Assembly (NCBI GenBank): GCA_028753945.1
Contig: JAPNXP010000004.1
Coordinates: 2,976,001 to 3,040,000, forward strand
DNA from: Hexactinellida sp. DTS-2022
Taxonomy: Eukaryota > Porifera > Hexactinellida
DNA: 64,000 nt
Direction of reading: 5' to 3'
Position numbers and translations under genes: made by a program. Positions 13,165-25,680 of this stretch are shown here, one piece after another. Each line of letters opens with the position of its first letter. Positions within the stretch are counted from its first letter, which is position 1. The notes below the pieces were generated by a model that did no database searches, had not been told where the DNA came from, and saw only the letters and a program-made list of their open reading frames with translations.

Positions 13165-15840
13165 GACATTATATGTGAGTATAAAGCATTTCCTCAAACA
13201 AGACATTGACTACAAGTTTAGAATTAATGACGGCGTAGAAATCAAGTACCTCAAACGAGGCAGACCTCTTTTAGTTAAAGGTGCTGTATCTTCACTTTTT
13301 CCTGGCTGTCCTAGCTATTTATCTTCTAAGCAGACATCGCGAGCATCTCGTTTCTCACATGAAACTAAGGAAGAAGAATTATTTATTATCGCTCGTAATC
13401 TTAGTCTCGAAACAAAAGATACAGAAGGCAAATTGTTTGATGTCGATAGTTTTTCTGACCTGAAGGAGAAAATAAATTCTAACTATCCTGATCCTTGGCT
13501 TGTGTGGTTACAAGAAGATATGGTAAACTTCATTTATCCATGTAAATCAGAGGGAGTTATTAGAGTAGAAGCAGCTTTGATCATTGACTCTACGTTGAAA
13601 GCACGAGGTTTCTTCCAGTCCAAAGAAATATCCTTAGGAATCGACTGCATTTCTGATGTCAGGCAAATCGAAACTCTGCTTACAGAATTAGTAAATACTA
13701 TAACTCGTTCTTCCAGAAAGATATCCCAACCTAGAGATATGATAGCTGAAACCACTGCTCTTCTTCATAATGCAATATCTAGTATTGAAGACATCGTTGA
13801 TATATCCAATGATACTCTTTTTCTTCCTTCGCTCCAATTTATAGTTTGCCAACTCCGAAATCCATGCATTCAGAAGAATAGGCGCAGATATAATACAATT
13901 ACTCAAATCATTTCCCTTAAAGCCCACCTCATATCTTCAACATGTTATAACTTCCTACAGTCCCTTGAATGTATCGCTCTACCCCATTTCAATACGATCC
14001 AAAAACTGTATTCTTCATTCGGGTTGGAGAATGAGTTACTACATTTCTTAAGCAAGCAACTGCAAACATTAAACCTCAAGAAAAGAATGTAATTTTACAA
14101 ATGGGTGAGATTCATGTAAATTCTGATCTTACTTACAAGGCTGGACAAATTATTGGAGGTTCTCTTGATCCGAATGACCCGACAAGGACCGTTTTCTCCA
14201 TTATGGTATCTAGCTTGTTTAAAAATGATCTACAATAATTCGACTTTTACCGCTAGGTAGTTCTTCTGCACAACAAATATTCCCTATAGTTCAATCCGTG
14301 ATAAATGATATCGAACAATGTAACCTCTCAGTTCAAGTAATAAGTACAGAAGCCTATCCTCTGAGCGCAACCTTTTAAAACTTTTTTCTCCTGATCACAC
14401 ACTCCAACCTGTTGTACCACATCCGTTAGATTCCACTCGTAATTTGTTTTTAATCTTTGACTTCGTTCATATCTTAAAATCTATTCGTAATAACTGGCTT
14501 AACTTCAAGAACCATGACAAAATACTTAAGTATCCAGACTTTCATGACTTTCAACAATTGAACACCGCTTCTTTTGAGGACTTTCGGCTTTTGTATAGGG
14601 AAGAGCAGTACAAATGCGCCAAACTAGCTCCTAGATTAATTGCAAAGTCTTGCTGGCCGACATCTTTCGAACGACAAAATGTTAACCTTGCTCTGAGAAT
14701 ATTTTGCGAATCCACCAGTTCGGCCATAAAAATTCAGAACTTATCCCGTAGTCAGATATTCCAGACCCATACATCAGATTTTATTGATGTTATTAATCAA
14801 GTATGGAAACTTTTTGACATTAACAGGCCAAACAAGAATATTCGTCTCAATGATGATTTTCCGAACAATTTACTACAATGACGTTCGCTTTGGCTTTTTA
14901 GCGAAAGTAGTTGACTGGCTAGATCATTGGAAATCTCTTCCAGAAAAAGATGGTAGACTTAGTCCTCAGACGTTTACCAGTATGAAGCACTCCTGTCTTG
15001 CGTTACCAAGAATAGTTAATTATCTTACAAAGGAATGTGGATTCACTTACTTTTTGAGTTACTTTTGCAAACAGACGCATTAGAACATCATTTCGGTTTA
15101 TATCGAATGATGTCAGGGGCCAACTACCACAATTCTTATTGCCAAGTCCTCGAGAGTGAGCGACGGCTCAAGGTCTCTACTATCTTAAATTTATTTTCCA
15201 ATCTACACTCAAATGAATTAACTTTGGCCAATTTTATAAGCTCATTTTCTGCGACAACTGATGTCACTCAACCTGATAGCAATACTCCATATGAATCAAT
15301 ATTTACTCGTCTGTAATCCTTAAATTGTCTGATATTTTCCTGGATACTGAATCTCTACAGTCTTTAGCCTTTATTGGAGGTTATATACTGTTCAGCAATT
15401 ATGGAAGCATCTTAGTCCTTGCACTAATTGTATGATGTATTTGACAGAGGATAAATATCTTCATTTCGACGAACCTCTGGATTCAAAATACAAAATTTTA
15501 GATTTTATTGTTCGAGGAAATCTGAAGTGGCCAACTGATGTTGTTCTAGACGCTATAGTATTACATAGTTTGGAAAATATTTAGAGTAATTGAGTTGGAT
15601 AATGATCTGCTTCTTCAATTCGCTGCTGGATCATAAAGAAAAATCCTTGTGAACCGCTCAATAAAATCGCTAGAAGATGTTCAATGCGAACATTGGAGAA
15701 ACAAATGCCCAAATTGCAACCTCTTTGGATGGGATTACCTTAAACGAATTTTAACCATCACGTCTAACTGCATAATTGCCAATAAAGTTAAAAATTTCAA
15801 TTCTACCGTCGTATCACTATCAAGAGAAAGGTAAACTACT
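13165..15840 (+). pseudogene. P-element-like transposase (copy P2), THAP end lost, frame-broken
   Basis: Real similarity starts near 13167 (TLYVSIKHFLKQDIDYKF, the tail of a THAP finger) and runs in one frame to 14092. It continues in shifted frames: GEIHVNSDLTYKAGQIIGG (~14105), FDFVHILKSIRNNW (~14456), KSCWPTSFERQNVNLALR (~14648), DWLDHWKSLPEKDGRL (~14912), ALEHHFGLYRMMSGANY (~15078) and HWRNKCPNCNLFGWDYL (~15682). These match P1 and P3 in the same order. Breaks occur near 14092, 14237, 14370, 14880, 15065 and 15316. The N-terminal zinc finger is missing, replaced by the repeat array. The product would be neither full length nor able to bind DNA by THAP. Confidence 0.85.
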
Positions 15841-16035
15841 CGAAAGCTCAAAAAACTAACTCGTCCCAGAACAACTGACAGTAAAGTTAAGAGCGCAAAG
15901 AAGTCTAGAACCTCTTGATTATAGAATTAATATTCAAACTTAGTAACTATTGTTAACGTGTCTTTATTATTGTAATTACTACAATATTGAATTCAATTTC
16001 GAGTTATGACTTCTAAAATATCCATGGGTTTTTTT

Positions 16036-16067
16036 TAACTGTTGGGCCATATATAGAGTAGGCTATG
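16036..16067. repeat. Right terminal repeat of the P2 element
   Basis: AACTGTTGGGCCATATATAG followed by AGTAGGCTATG matches the right terminal inverted repeat of P3 (45440-45470) with few changes, so P2 ends at 16067. I did not find the left partner upstream; it may have been lost with the THAP end. Confidence 0.75.
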
Positions 16068-16206
16068 CCTGAACTTTAATTTGATTTTAATTGCTTTGAC
16101 ATTTTCTAATTGATTTTATCCTTTGATTTAATTCATTTTACCCTGCATACCTTTAACCTGTTTTGAAGAGGTATCCGTCCTGAATTTGTGTATTATGATG
16201 GATTAG

Positions 16207-16758
16207 CAGGGCCGCCAAGAGGGTGGGGGGGGGGGGGGGGGCAGGGCCCGTAAAAATTCCTAAACAAAGTTATTAGTTTAAGAATGTAAGTATAATGTTA
16301 CCGCCAAATGCTGCCTTCAAATAATAAAATTGAATGATATATAGTTAACTTAAACTTTAATTATAAAGTGATAAAGAAATCGTGCAAAATGAACATTTGG
16401 GTTTTGGAAAGGTTCCAGAGGGGCTTGTCAATGGAAATTGATCTCCGAAAAACTGGTCCTAAAAGCAGTTTCCATGAAATATTGCTCCAGGATCAATTTT
16501 TGGGCCCAATTTTCCAATGACAGACTTATTCATAAAAATTTTTGGGTCCCAATATGGCGACAAATCGCCTAGGCTACTATTCTAGTAAATACGGTAACTA
16601 AATAAACACAAACCTCAGAGGGACCAATTTTCCACAGAAGGACCAGATTTCCATGAAAATTTGGTCCTCCCGGACCAATTTCCCAAGGGAACCAAATTTT
16701 CCGTGCAGGCCCATCATTATTGTTTGCCCTGGGGCCCGAAAAACCTCTCGGCGGCCCT
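16207..16758. mobile_element. Non-autonomous hAT-like element
   Basis: The ends are CAGGGCCGCCAAGAGG and CCTCTCGGCGGCCCTG, flanked by perfect 8-bp duplications TGGATTAG (16199-16206, 16759-16766). The interior includes an 18-base G run at 16225-16242 and repeated short blocks of the type GGACCAATTTTCC. It has no coding capacity. Confidence 0.92.
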
Positions 16759-17194
16759 GTGGATTAGTTTTATATCCTTAACACGTTAGTTATGTGGTAT
16801 ATTTATTACCTCTTTCTGGAACTGTTACTCAGATATTTCCCATTAAATATATTAATAAAAGATATCAATGCATAATGTAGTGGCTAATCTCAATAACAGG
16901 GTGATAAAAGTAAATTTTAAATTAAATTGCTTTTATTTAGACCGATTTTTTATAATCAAAATATAATAAGGGAGTAATAAGGTATGTATTGTCACGGACT
17001 ACTATAATACCGGCCTCGACAAAGCCAATCCACAGTCAAAAATGCGTAGGCTGAACATTGTATGACTGAAAATATGGTCAATTCTGTATGTTTAGTCACT
17101 AAATTTGGTATCTAACACAATCTTTGGGCGCTGAATTCAAAAATGACAATTTCAAGGTTCAAAAACTCACTCCCCGCCCGTGACCTTCGTTATA

Positions 17195-17670
17195 CAGTAC
17201 CCGGACAAAAGTATTCAACCACCCAACATTTTCCCTTAGAAAATAGTACTATAATAGGCCAAATAAAATTCTTCAATGTATTAAGACTTTATGACATATT
17301 GCTATTTTGGATCTAGATTCGTATTCTTACCATTCTAATTACCCATTGTAGATGCTTTCAAATTGATTACATAATAATCCGGTTCAAAATCATCAAATGG
17401 CAACATGTGCCACCTGTTCACATATCTCCCATAGTGGAAATTTGGGAAATGTGGTGCATAGTTCCACAGGATGATAATTTTTAACCAAATCAAAAGGGGA
17501 TTGAATTGAAAACTTCTACAATTGATAATTCGAATGCGCAGGATAAGAATTTGGTATCGAAATAGCAATATCTCATGTAATTTGAATTCACTATCTTCCA
17601 TTGTTAAACCCACTATAGTACTATTTCAATGGGAAATTTTGGGTGGTCGAATACTTATGTCCGGGTAGTG
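17195..17670. mobile_element. Tc1/mariner-type miniature element in the fold-back arm
   Basis: The ends CAGTACCCGGACAAAAGTAT and the complement of CACTACCCGGACATAAGTAT are flanked by TA on both sides (17193-17194, 17671-17672). Removing it restores the arm sequence CGTTATATAAGG seen in the opposite arm near 25820. A 93-bp relative sits at 39302-39394. Confidence 0.9.
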
Positions 17671-17819
17671 TATAAGGACTTAATACTACTCTGAACCATG
17701 GATTACTTATAGGCCATTGATTATTAGCCGACATATCTTTATCTCAATAGATAGTAATGACAGACCTGAGAAATGCATTATAATTGTATAGGAAGTTAGT
17801 AACCTGATATCAAGGCATA

Positions 17820-18382
17820 CACTAACCAGCCAAAAGTATTTGAACAATTGGAAGTTTTATGCAGACACAATAGTCGTCTGGTATCTTATTAACGATTGTT
17901 TAAACTACTCTGAAATGACGATAAATATCTTACTATAGTTATAAATTAATAAAAATTGTGATTTCACGTCATTTTCGTTAAAATCCATCAAGTGGCATAA
18001 GTGTCTCTGCCACGTGCCACTTGTGGCACAAGTGGCACAAATGCTATTGTTGCTGTATCTCGGTAGAAAATAATCGTAATTATTTGAAATTATGTACTTA
18101 GAGTAATTTCGACCATGTGGAATTGAAATCTGCGAACAGAAGTTCTATATTTTGATTGCATCGTATGATCAGAAATTATCTATTTAATAGCTAATTATAT
18201 AGTTAATGAGTTTAACACCTCCATATAATTATAAATTCAAAAAAATTGCTATTTTATTACACTTTACATATTCTTTTATGTAAATAGCTGTGTTGAAGAA
18301 TCTACCAATGTCATTATGCTACTAGAAGACTGAATGTATAAATACAAATTATTGCTGTTCAAATACTTTTGGCCGCTTAGTG
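17820..18382. mobile_element. Tc1/mariner-type miniature element, second family (b)
   Basis: The left end CACTAACCAGCCAAAAGTAT and right end (complement CACTAAGCGGCCAAAAGTAT) are flanked by TA (17818-17819, 18383-18384). The interior has repeats of CCACTTGTGGCACAAG. Related sequence is found split at 56150-56412 and 62583-62665. Confidence 0.88.
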
Positions 18383-18694
18383 TACATACCCTTTAGAATT
18401 GTAATATATCACCATTTGAATATGTAATCGCTATTTTTCGTGGGAATTATCGTGTTTTTAGAGAATACATTTAACATAGTTAAACGCGTTCAAAATGTTC
18501 AAAATTGGTACATCAGGATGTCCATAACTAGTTAAATGAAATCTATCGAAATTCTAAATGGAATGATGACACATTCCTCGCTTGCAATGGAAATGCATAT
18601 TTCTTAAAATGAGCCATAACTCAAAACTATCTATTTTATGTAAACTATGCTAGTACTGATCTATCCGCAATTGGTAACTTCCTATTCGTTGATA

Positions 18695-18956
18695 CAGTCG
18701 AAATCGAGTTTTTTTGCCACGGTTTTTTTTGCCTCTCCGGATTATTTTGCCTCCTTGCTTCTCCTTGTTTCTCCATAATCTCATAGCACTGTATAATGTT
18801 GAATACGGGTTTTTTTGCCTATCCGGGTTATTTTTCCTCCTTGCTTCTTCATAATCTCATAGCACTGTATGATGTTAAATACGGGGGTTTTTTCGTATTG
18901 AGTTTTTTTCCCTCTTTTTCCATGCATTTAGGGGGGCAAAAACCCGATTTCGACTG
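18695..18956. mobile_element. Tc1/mariner-type miniature element, third family
   Basis: The ends are CAGTCGAAATCGAGTTTTTT and the complement of CAGTCGAAATCGGGTTTTTG, with TA duplicated at 18693-18694 and 18957-18958. It is 262 bp, T-rich and has no coding frame. It lies in the loop region of the fold-back. Confidence 0.88.
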
Positions 18957-19407
18957 TAGTACATTTTCTAGGCCTAACTTCAAAAATCTTTGAGATAATG
19001 AGATTATTTACACTATATGGTAATAAACTCATTATCTCAAAGATTATTGAAGTTAGGCCTAGAAAATGTATTACCAATGTATAGGAAGTTACCAATTGCG
19101 GATAGATCAGTACTAGCATAGTTTACATAAAATCGATAGTTTTTGAGTTATGGCTCATTTAGGAAATATACATTTCCTGGAAACCGAGGAATGTGTCAAC
19201 ATTCCTTTTATAATTTCGATATTTTTCATTCAATTTGTTATGGACATCCTCATGTTCCAATTTTGAACATTTATAACGTGTTTAACTATGCTAAAAGCAG
19301 GCTATAATAACACGATAATTCCCACGAAAAATAGAGATTACGTAATCAAATGGTGATACATCAAAATTCTAAAGGGTGTTATGTATGTCTTGAATCCGAC
19401 TCTTGAT

Positions 19408-20120
19408 CAGGGTTGGGTTCAAGTACATTTGAAAGTACCTAAGTACAAGTACTACTACTTTTCAGATATTCAATTACTATACAAGTACAAGTACAGGTAA
19501 ACTTAAAGTACTTAATACTTAGTATATTAGGAATTGTGTTCGTGTCAAGGACTACTGCTACTTTAAATTAAATAAATTTGGATATTACTATATAAACTAT
19601 GTATTTAGCAATTTCTACTATTATTACGAGAAATTTATCATAAGAGCTTGGGAAGTACTTGTAGTGAGGCGGATATGTCCTATAAAAACAAACTATTGTG
19701 GGTTTTTTCATAAAAGCATGAAATTTGGTATGGTATTAGACCATGGCCTAAGCAACATTTTTAGCTATGGAGGAATCGCCAGAAATATCTCGTTCACCTT
19801 GGAGAGCATTTTTTAATTTTAGTATCTGATAGAAATCGCCGTTTTGTGAATCAAAGTTTTTTCTTTCAAAACACTTGCGAATCTGTTTTTGTTAACAGAT
19901 TCGTGCTCAGCATTTAATTTCTAGCAATTTGATGGGTACATTGGCCATTTTTTTTGACAAAAATTTTTGTGTAGTTACCTAGCAACCAAATATTGAGGTT
20001 GGAATTTGACATTCCAATCTAACAAATTTGGTAGAAATCCTATCGAGTGATCCCTTGTTTTTCCCGGCTATGCCCACTGAGTACGAATTTGCAAATGATA
20101 TCACTAGAAATATAATTTTT
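19408..20120 (+). repeat. Left terminal inverted repeat of the 6.3-kb element
   Basis: The first ~130 bp is rich in AAGTAC and GTACTT words. The inner ~430 bp (from ~19690, TGTGGGTTTTTTCATAAAAG) is nearly identical to the reverse complement of 24930-25360. Confidence 0.88.
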
Positions 20121-20205
20121 TTAAATTAAATACTAGTGATTTAGATATTGACAATATTGTTTTTCTTATCATGTGATAGTTTGTCTTATATTGGTGGTTC
20201 GAGCA

Positions 20206-23200
20206 ATGTCAAAGAATTATCTGCTTATTGATCCACAATTTCCACAACATCCTGGTCAATCCAAAGAGGAACCCAAGACTGACTGACAAAATGTGCCCTT
20301 TGCCAAGAGGTTTGTACATTGAAAAATAGCTTGTCTATATTAATATTAACAATCTTATGAATGTGAATATTTTATAATTATTATTATTAATTCACTAGGT
20401 TAAGCATGAAGCCTTGCAATGTCCTGCTGATTCTGTACGTCTTGTTGCTGGTCGTGGATATTCTACCCTTTCAAGAAGAATTTTACAATTCAATGACCTG
20501 CATGAAATGCCCATGCCAATAGATCTGAAACGCTTAAATGAAGGAGATAGCATTGAGACTACTCTGATCCAGAACAAGGCCAAGTGGCACAAATCTTGCA
20601 ACACAAAGTTCAATATTACCGATTTGAACAGAGCTGAAAAGAGGATTTCTGATCCGATAATCTGTGAACAACAAATCTCAAACAACAAATATACTCGCCA
20701 GAGTGACCATCTTGGAGTGCCCACAAAAGAAGCTTGCTTTTTCTGTGACAAAATTTTGTCATCGGTTGCACTCCATAATGCTTCAACATTAGGTCTAGAC
20801 ACTCGTGTAAGGAAATGTGCATTAGACCTGCAAGAAGAGCGACTCCTCGCAAAACTTAGTTCTGGGGACATGGTTGCTCAAGATGCCAAGTATCATGCAC
20901 GATGCTTGGCTTCACTATATAATAAAGCTGCAGCATTGCTTGAAAAAACCAACCAGGACATCACAAAAGAGATCAATCAAGGCATTGCTCTAGCTGAGTT
21001 GTTAACATACATTGAGGAAGCCAAACTGGATGGAAATATAGCTCCTGTCTTCAAACTTGCAGATCTTACCAGACTCTACTCTACTCGGCTAAATCAACTT
21101 GGAGTAGATCTATATGGGCGTACACACAGTACTGAACTGAAAAATCGGATTCTTTCCCACTTTCCAGATTTAAGGGAACTAAAGGAAGGGCGTGATGTGC
21201 TCCTTGCATTTGACAACGATCTTGGACTGGCTTTACGGAAAGCATGTGAGGATAGCTGCGATGATGAAGCCATCTGTCTAGCAAAAGCTGCACAAATCGT
21301 GCGTAGAAATATGTTTCGAAGTCAATGGAAATTTACAGGCTCATTTAACGAGGATTGCCAAGTTGAGGCTGTACCTCCGTCTCTGTTGGCATTAGTTGCC
21401 ATGGTCCTTGATGGTCCCAACATAAAATCTCAGTCAGGTGATGGTATTCCTCAAGCAACGCTCAGTATAGCTCAGCTACTCAAGTACAACAGTTCTATTC
21501 ATCATCGTACTGGAAGCACCGGTGTCCATCACAACAAGGCTAGAGAAACTCCACTACCTATTTATGTAGGTCTTACAGTTCATGCTAAAACACGGAAACG
21601 TGAGCTTGTGGAAACTCTGTTTGATCTTGGACTCTCAATTTCTTATGACCGTGTACTGGAAGTGACTACAGTAATGTGCAACAGTGTGTGTGAGCAGTAC
21701 CATCGTAACCAGATAGTATGTCCTCCCAATCTATGCACAGAGTTATTTACTACGGCAGCTATTGACAACATTGACCATAATACAAGCTCAACAACTGCCA
21801 CATCTTCTTTTCATGGTACTGGGATATCACTATTCCAGCACCCAAATCCACAAGTGTCCGGAATTGTTCAAAATGAGAATCTCTTCCTTGAAAAGACACC
21901 CCTTACAAAAAAGCTGTCAGAGCTACCCGAGTCTTACACTAATGTCCGTCCCATCTTACTTCCAAAGAAGGATGTGCATATTTCTGAGGTGGATGGTCCA
22001 GTCCAAAGTGATGGCCAATCTATTGAACAAGCATTGAAGGAAGAGATCAGGTGAGCTTCATAAATGTTTACTAGTTAATAACCATTTATCATTTTAGTGT
22101 ATTGTAGATGGCTGGAGTTTGTTCACCAGAGTCATCTTGATGCTGAGAACAGTAACATATCCTGGGCAGCATATCATGCAAGTCTACATACAGGACAAAG
22201 TTGTCCTCCGGCTATAACTGCAATGATGCCTCTCTTTCCAGATGACTCCAAGTCTATTGCCATGATCAGACACTCAATGGATGTTATAAAACAAGCAGTT
22301 CAGCAACTTAATCCCGGACAAATACCAGTAATTACTGTGGATCAGCCACTCTACGCTATTGCAAAGAAGATTCAATGGAATTGGGCAACAGACTACGGAG
22401 AAGATCACTTCATAGTTATTCTAGGAGGGTTGCACATTGAAATGGCTGGACTTAAGGTCATAGGAGACTGGTTTGAGGAATCTGGTTGGGTGGAAGCACT
22501 TGTTCAGGCAAAGGTGGCATCTGCAGGGATTTCAGATTCTTTTTTAAAGGCAACTCATATCACGAGAACCAGACATGCACATCAAGTAACTGCATGTAGC
22601 TTGTATATATTGCTCAAGACGGCTTATACAAATTACAAAGAGACTTTAGAATCAGATAAACAGCAAGAAATATTCGAAAACTGGTGTGCTCTACAATGTA
22701 CAAACATTCCCCAGTTCCAATTTTGGTACACAGCTCTTCAGCTTCAGCTGCTTGTTTTAACATATGTTAGGTCTTTACGAATGGGAAACTTTCCCTTATA
22801 TGTCGACTGTCTGTCAAGGCTTGCACCATGGTTTTTCAGCATGGACCATGCCAACTATGCAAGGTGGGTTTCAGTCCATATTCGTGATATGAACAATCTC
22901 AGCAAGGTTCACCCTCAGATTGCTGCTGAATTTAACAATGGAAAATTCACAGTTCGTAAGACTAAGCGGGTATTCTCATCAATAGCCATAGACCAAGCCC
23001 ATGAGCAAAACAATGCTGTTGTAAAGAGTGATGGTGGAGCTATTGGTATTACACAAAATCCTGAGGCTCTCAGACGCTGGATGATTGCTGGACCAGAATT
23101 GGTAAGAATTACAGCCGAATTTGAAGCATCCATCGAGGGAAGGCACAGAAGAAAGGTAGATACACGCCATCATGAGCAAACAGAGAGGTTCCAGGTGATT

Positions 23201-24895
23201 TTTGGTCAACAAGTGAAAAGAAGTTATAGAAGAAATGGGCAACCCATTTCTCGAAAAAAGCGAAGACCTAATTATACTGGACTCAAGAAACATCATTGAT
23301 CAAGCAGTGGTATCCTCTGTTGGTGAAGCTGAGAAAATAGGTCAACAGCAGTACCAGACCTTTCGTACGAATCGGTTACTGCACCGAACAACAAATATTA
23401 TGGACCCAATCAAGAAAAACAAGCTAGAACTGTTTAGAAGACCTCCTCCAAGAGATAAGTCCAAGTTAAGTCTACAAGTTTCCTCTCTTAAGAGTGACTG
23501 TTCACTATTCTCACGACTTTATATTGCCTGTCAGTCACGAGATGGCAATCTAACTGACTTTTTTCGACATGAAAATCAAACATGTCCCCCATCTATATCT
23601 CAGTTGGGAAAACTAAGACATGGAACTAAATCTGATCTCATGGGTTGTCTGGAGAGTTGCATAGAAGTCAAAAGCGATGCCCCAGTCACCGATGTCACCA
23701 TTCTAGATGGAGCTGTGGTGGTCAATATTCTTAGACCATAAGCTGCCAAGACTTTTGATGATTATGCTTTAAAAGTATTCTGCCCCTACATTCAAAGTCA
23801 GATACAACATGCAAGTCGGGTGGATATAATTTGGGACCAGTACTATGCGAACAGCCTCAAGTCTCAAGCGAGAAGCATGCGGGGAAAGGGGATTAGGAGA
23901 AGAGTAGATGGATTTGTCAATATACCAGGAAACTGGCAACAATTTTTACGAATTGACGCAAACAAAATAGAATTGTTCGCCTTTTTAGCAAAGCACATTA
24001 CACATTTAGTGACCAATAAGCAGGTTAATACTACAGATGGTTCTCATGTACTGTGCAGTATCGAAAGAGACATTAGTGCCTTAAGTCCTTGTAACCATGA
24101 AGAGGCTGACACTCGAATGATCCTGCATTTGAAAGATGCAGTTAGTGAGGGTTTTCAGAGGATTTACTGCGAACAGTTGACACAGATGTAGTTGTTTTGG
24201 CTGTAGCAGCAGCAGCTAAAATTGAAATTCCAGAGCTTTGGGTAGCGTTTGGAACGGCTCAGCACCTCCGGTATATACCAATTCATGAGATTGCAGTTTG
24301 TCTTGGACCTGAAAAGTCCCAGGCTCTGCCATTATTCCATGCGTACACCGGGTGTGATACAGTTTCGTCATTTTCCACAAGAGGGAAGAAGACCGCATGG
24401 GATACCTGGAAAGCATACCCGGATTTAAATTCAACATTTCTTGAGTTGTCTATGGGACTAGAAGAAATAACTGATGAACATGTGGCTGTGCTAGAGCGGT
24501 TTACCATCTTATTATATGACCGCACTAGTAGGATGTTTAACATAGATGAAGCTCGTCAAGAATTGTTTACAAAGAAAGGACGAACTATGGATGCCATTCC
24601 TCCTACTAGAGCAGCTTTAGTGCACCATATAAAAAGGGCTGTATACCAGGGTGGTCACTGCTGGGGGAAGATGTTTGATGCTGTTGTCAACCTGCCGTCT
24701 CCCTGCGATTGGGGATGGATTGACCCCAGTAACTGGAAACCTTTATGGACAGATCTACCTGAGGCCAGCATTTCTTCAAGAGAATTATTACGGTGTAGAT
24801 GCAAGAAAGGATGCAAAGGACGGTGTAACTGCAAAAAGGAAGCTTTGAAGTGTACAGCATTATGCGAGTGTAGTGGACGAGATTGTGATGTGTAG
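20206..24895 (+). pseudogene. Large transposon protein: paired zinc motifs, PIN/FEN-like nuclease motifs, C-terminal CXC domain
   Basis: I propose three exons: 20206-20309 (ATG, ending KCALCQE), 20399-22050 and 22108-24895. The introns have GT-AG borders (20310-20398; 22051-22107, 57 bp) and join in phase. The N-terminus has two similar zinc-type modules: CALC...KWHKSCNTKFN and CFFC...KYHARCLASLYN. The middle has TVDQPLYAIAKKIQW and GGLHIEMAGLK. The last third has HEEADTRMILH, VDTDVVVLA and HAYTGCDTVSSF, an acidic pattern like PIN/XPG/FEN nucleases. The C-terminus (24797-24892) is a Cys-rich CXC module of tesmin type (CRCKKGCKGRCNCKK). Lesions are a frameshift or stop near 20277, a frameshift near 23230, a TAA at 23739-23741 and a frameshift near 24172. 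It is the only gene in the element, so I infer it is the transposase; the chemistry is unproven. Confidence 0.8.
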
Positions 24896-24929
24896 AATCC
24901 TAGAATACCTGCTTACCTGCTTGTGCTTC

Positions 24930-25680
24930 AAAAATTATATTTCTAGTGATATCATTTGCAAATTCGTACTCAGTGGGCATAGCCGGGAAAAACAAGGGAT
25001 CGCTCGATAGGATTTCTACCAAATTTGTTAGATTGGAATGTCAAATTCCAACCTCAATATTTGGTTGCTAGGTAACTACACAAAAAATTTGTCAAAAAAA
25101 ATGGCCAATGTACCCATCAAATTGCTAGAAATTAAATGCTGAGCACGAATCTGTTAACAAAAACAGATTCGCAAGTGTTTTGAAAGAAAAAACTTTGATT
25201 CACAAAACGGCGATTTCTATCAGATACTAAAATTAAAAAATGCTCTCCAGGGTGATCAAGACATTTCTGGCGATGCCTCCATAGCTAAAAATGTTGCTTA
25301 GGCCATGGTCTAATACTATACCAAATTTCATGCTTTTATGAAAAAACCCACAATTTTTTTACATATCGGCTGCACTATTGTACTTGTACTCAAGTATTTT
25401 CGTAAATTTTTCATTGTACTTGTACTTAAGTAACACTACTTTATTTGAGATGGGATTTGAGGAACATCAATGATGTGTGTTGGAAATATATTGAATGATA
25501 AAAAAGTCACGAGTAACAAGTACACAAGTACAAGTGCAAGTACTTTAGAAAATGAGGAAAGTAATTAAGTACAAGTACAAGTACAACGGGAAAATGGTTG
25601 AAAGTACTTAAGTACAAGTACTCAAAAAATGTTCTTAATTACAGAAGTACTTAAGTAAATTTTACTTGAACCCAACCCTG
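24930..25680 (-). repeat. Right terminal inverted repeat of the 6.3-kb element
   Basis: This is the reverse-complement counterpart of 19408-20120. The outer 300 bp contains a dense set of AAGTACAAGTAC-like words, more than the left arm has. Confidence 0.88.

Larger units (their letters stand above)
19408..25680 (+). mobile_element. 6.3-kb long-TIR DNA transposon encoding a PIN/FEN-like plus CXC protein
   Basis: The ends are CAGGGTTGGGTTCAAGTA (19408) and TACTTGAACCCAACCCTG (25680), flanked by perfect 8-bp duplications CTCTTGAT (19400-19407, 25681-25688). The imperfect terminal inverted repeats span about 713 bp on the left (to ~20120) and 751 bp on the right (from ~24930). One large gene fills the space between them and stops 35 bp before the right repeat. 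It sits in the loop side of the fold-back 16993-26029. CAGGG ends with an 8-bp duplication are hAT-like, but the protein has none of the hAT motifs. The KDZ group (Kyakuja, Dileera, Zisupton), which I recall as also making 8-bp duplications and carrying Cys-rich modules, is an alternative home I cannot test. Confidence 0.88.

Noticed and set aside
20395..20871. 158-residue frame on the minus strand opposite the PIN/CXC gene
   Set aside because: It is a shadow of the plus-strand coding exon, whose frame has intron-consistent borders and recognisable zinc motifs.
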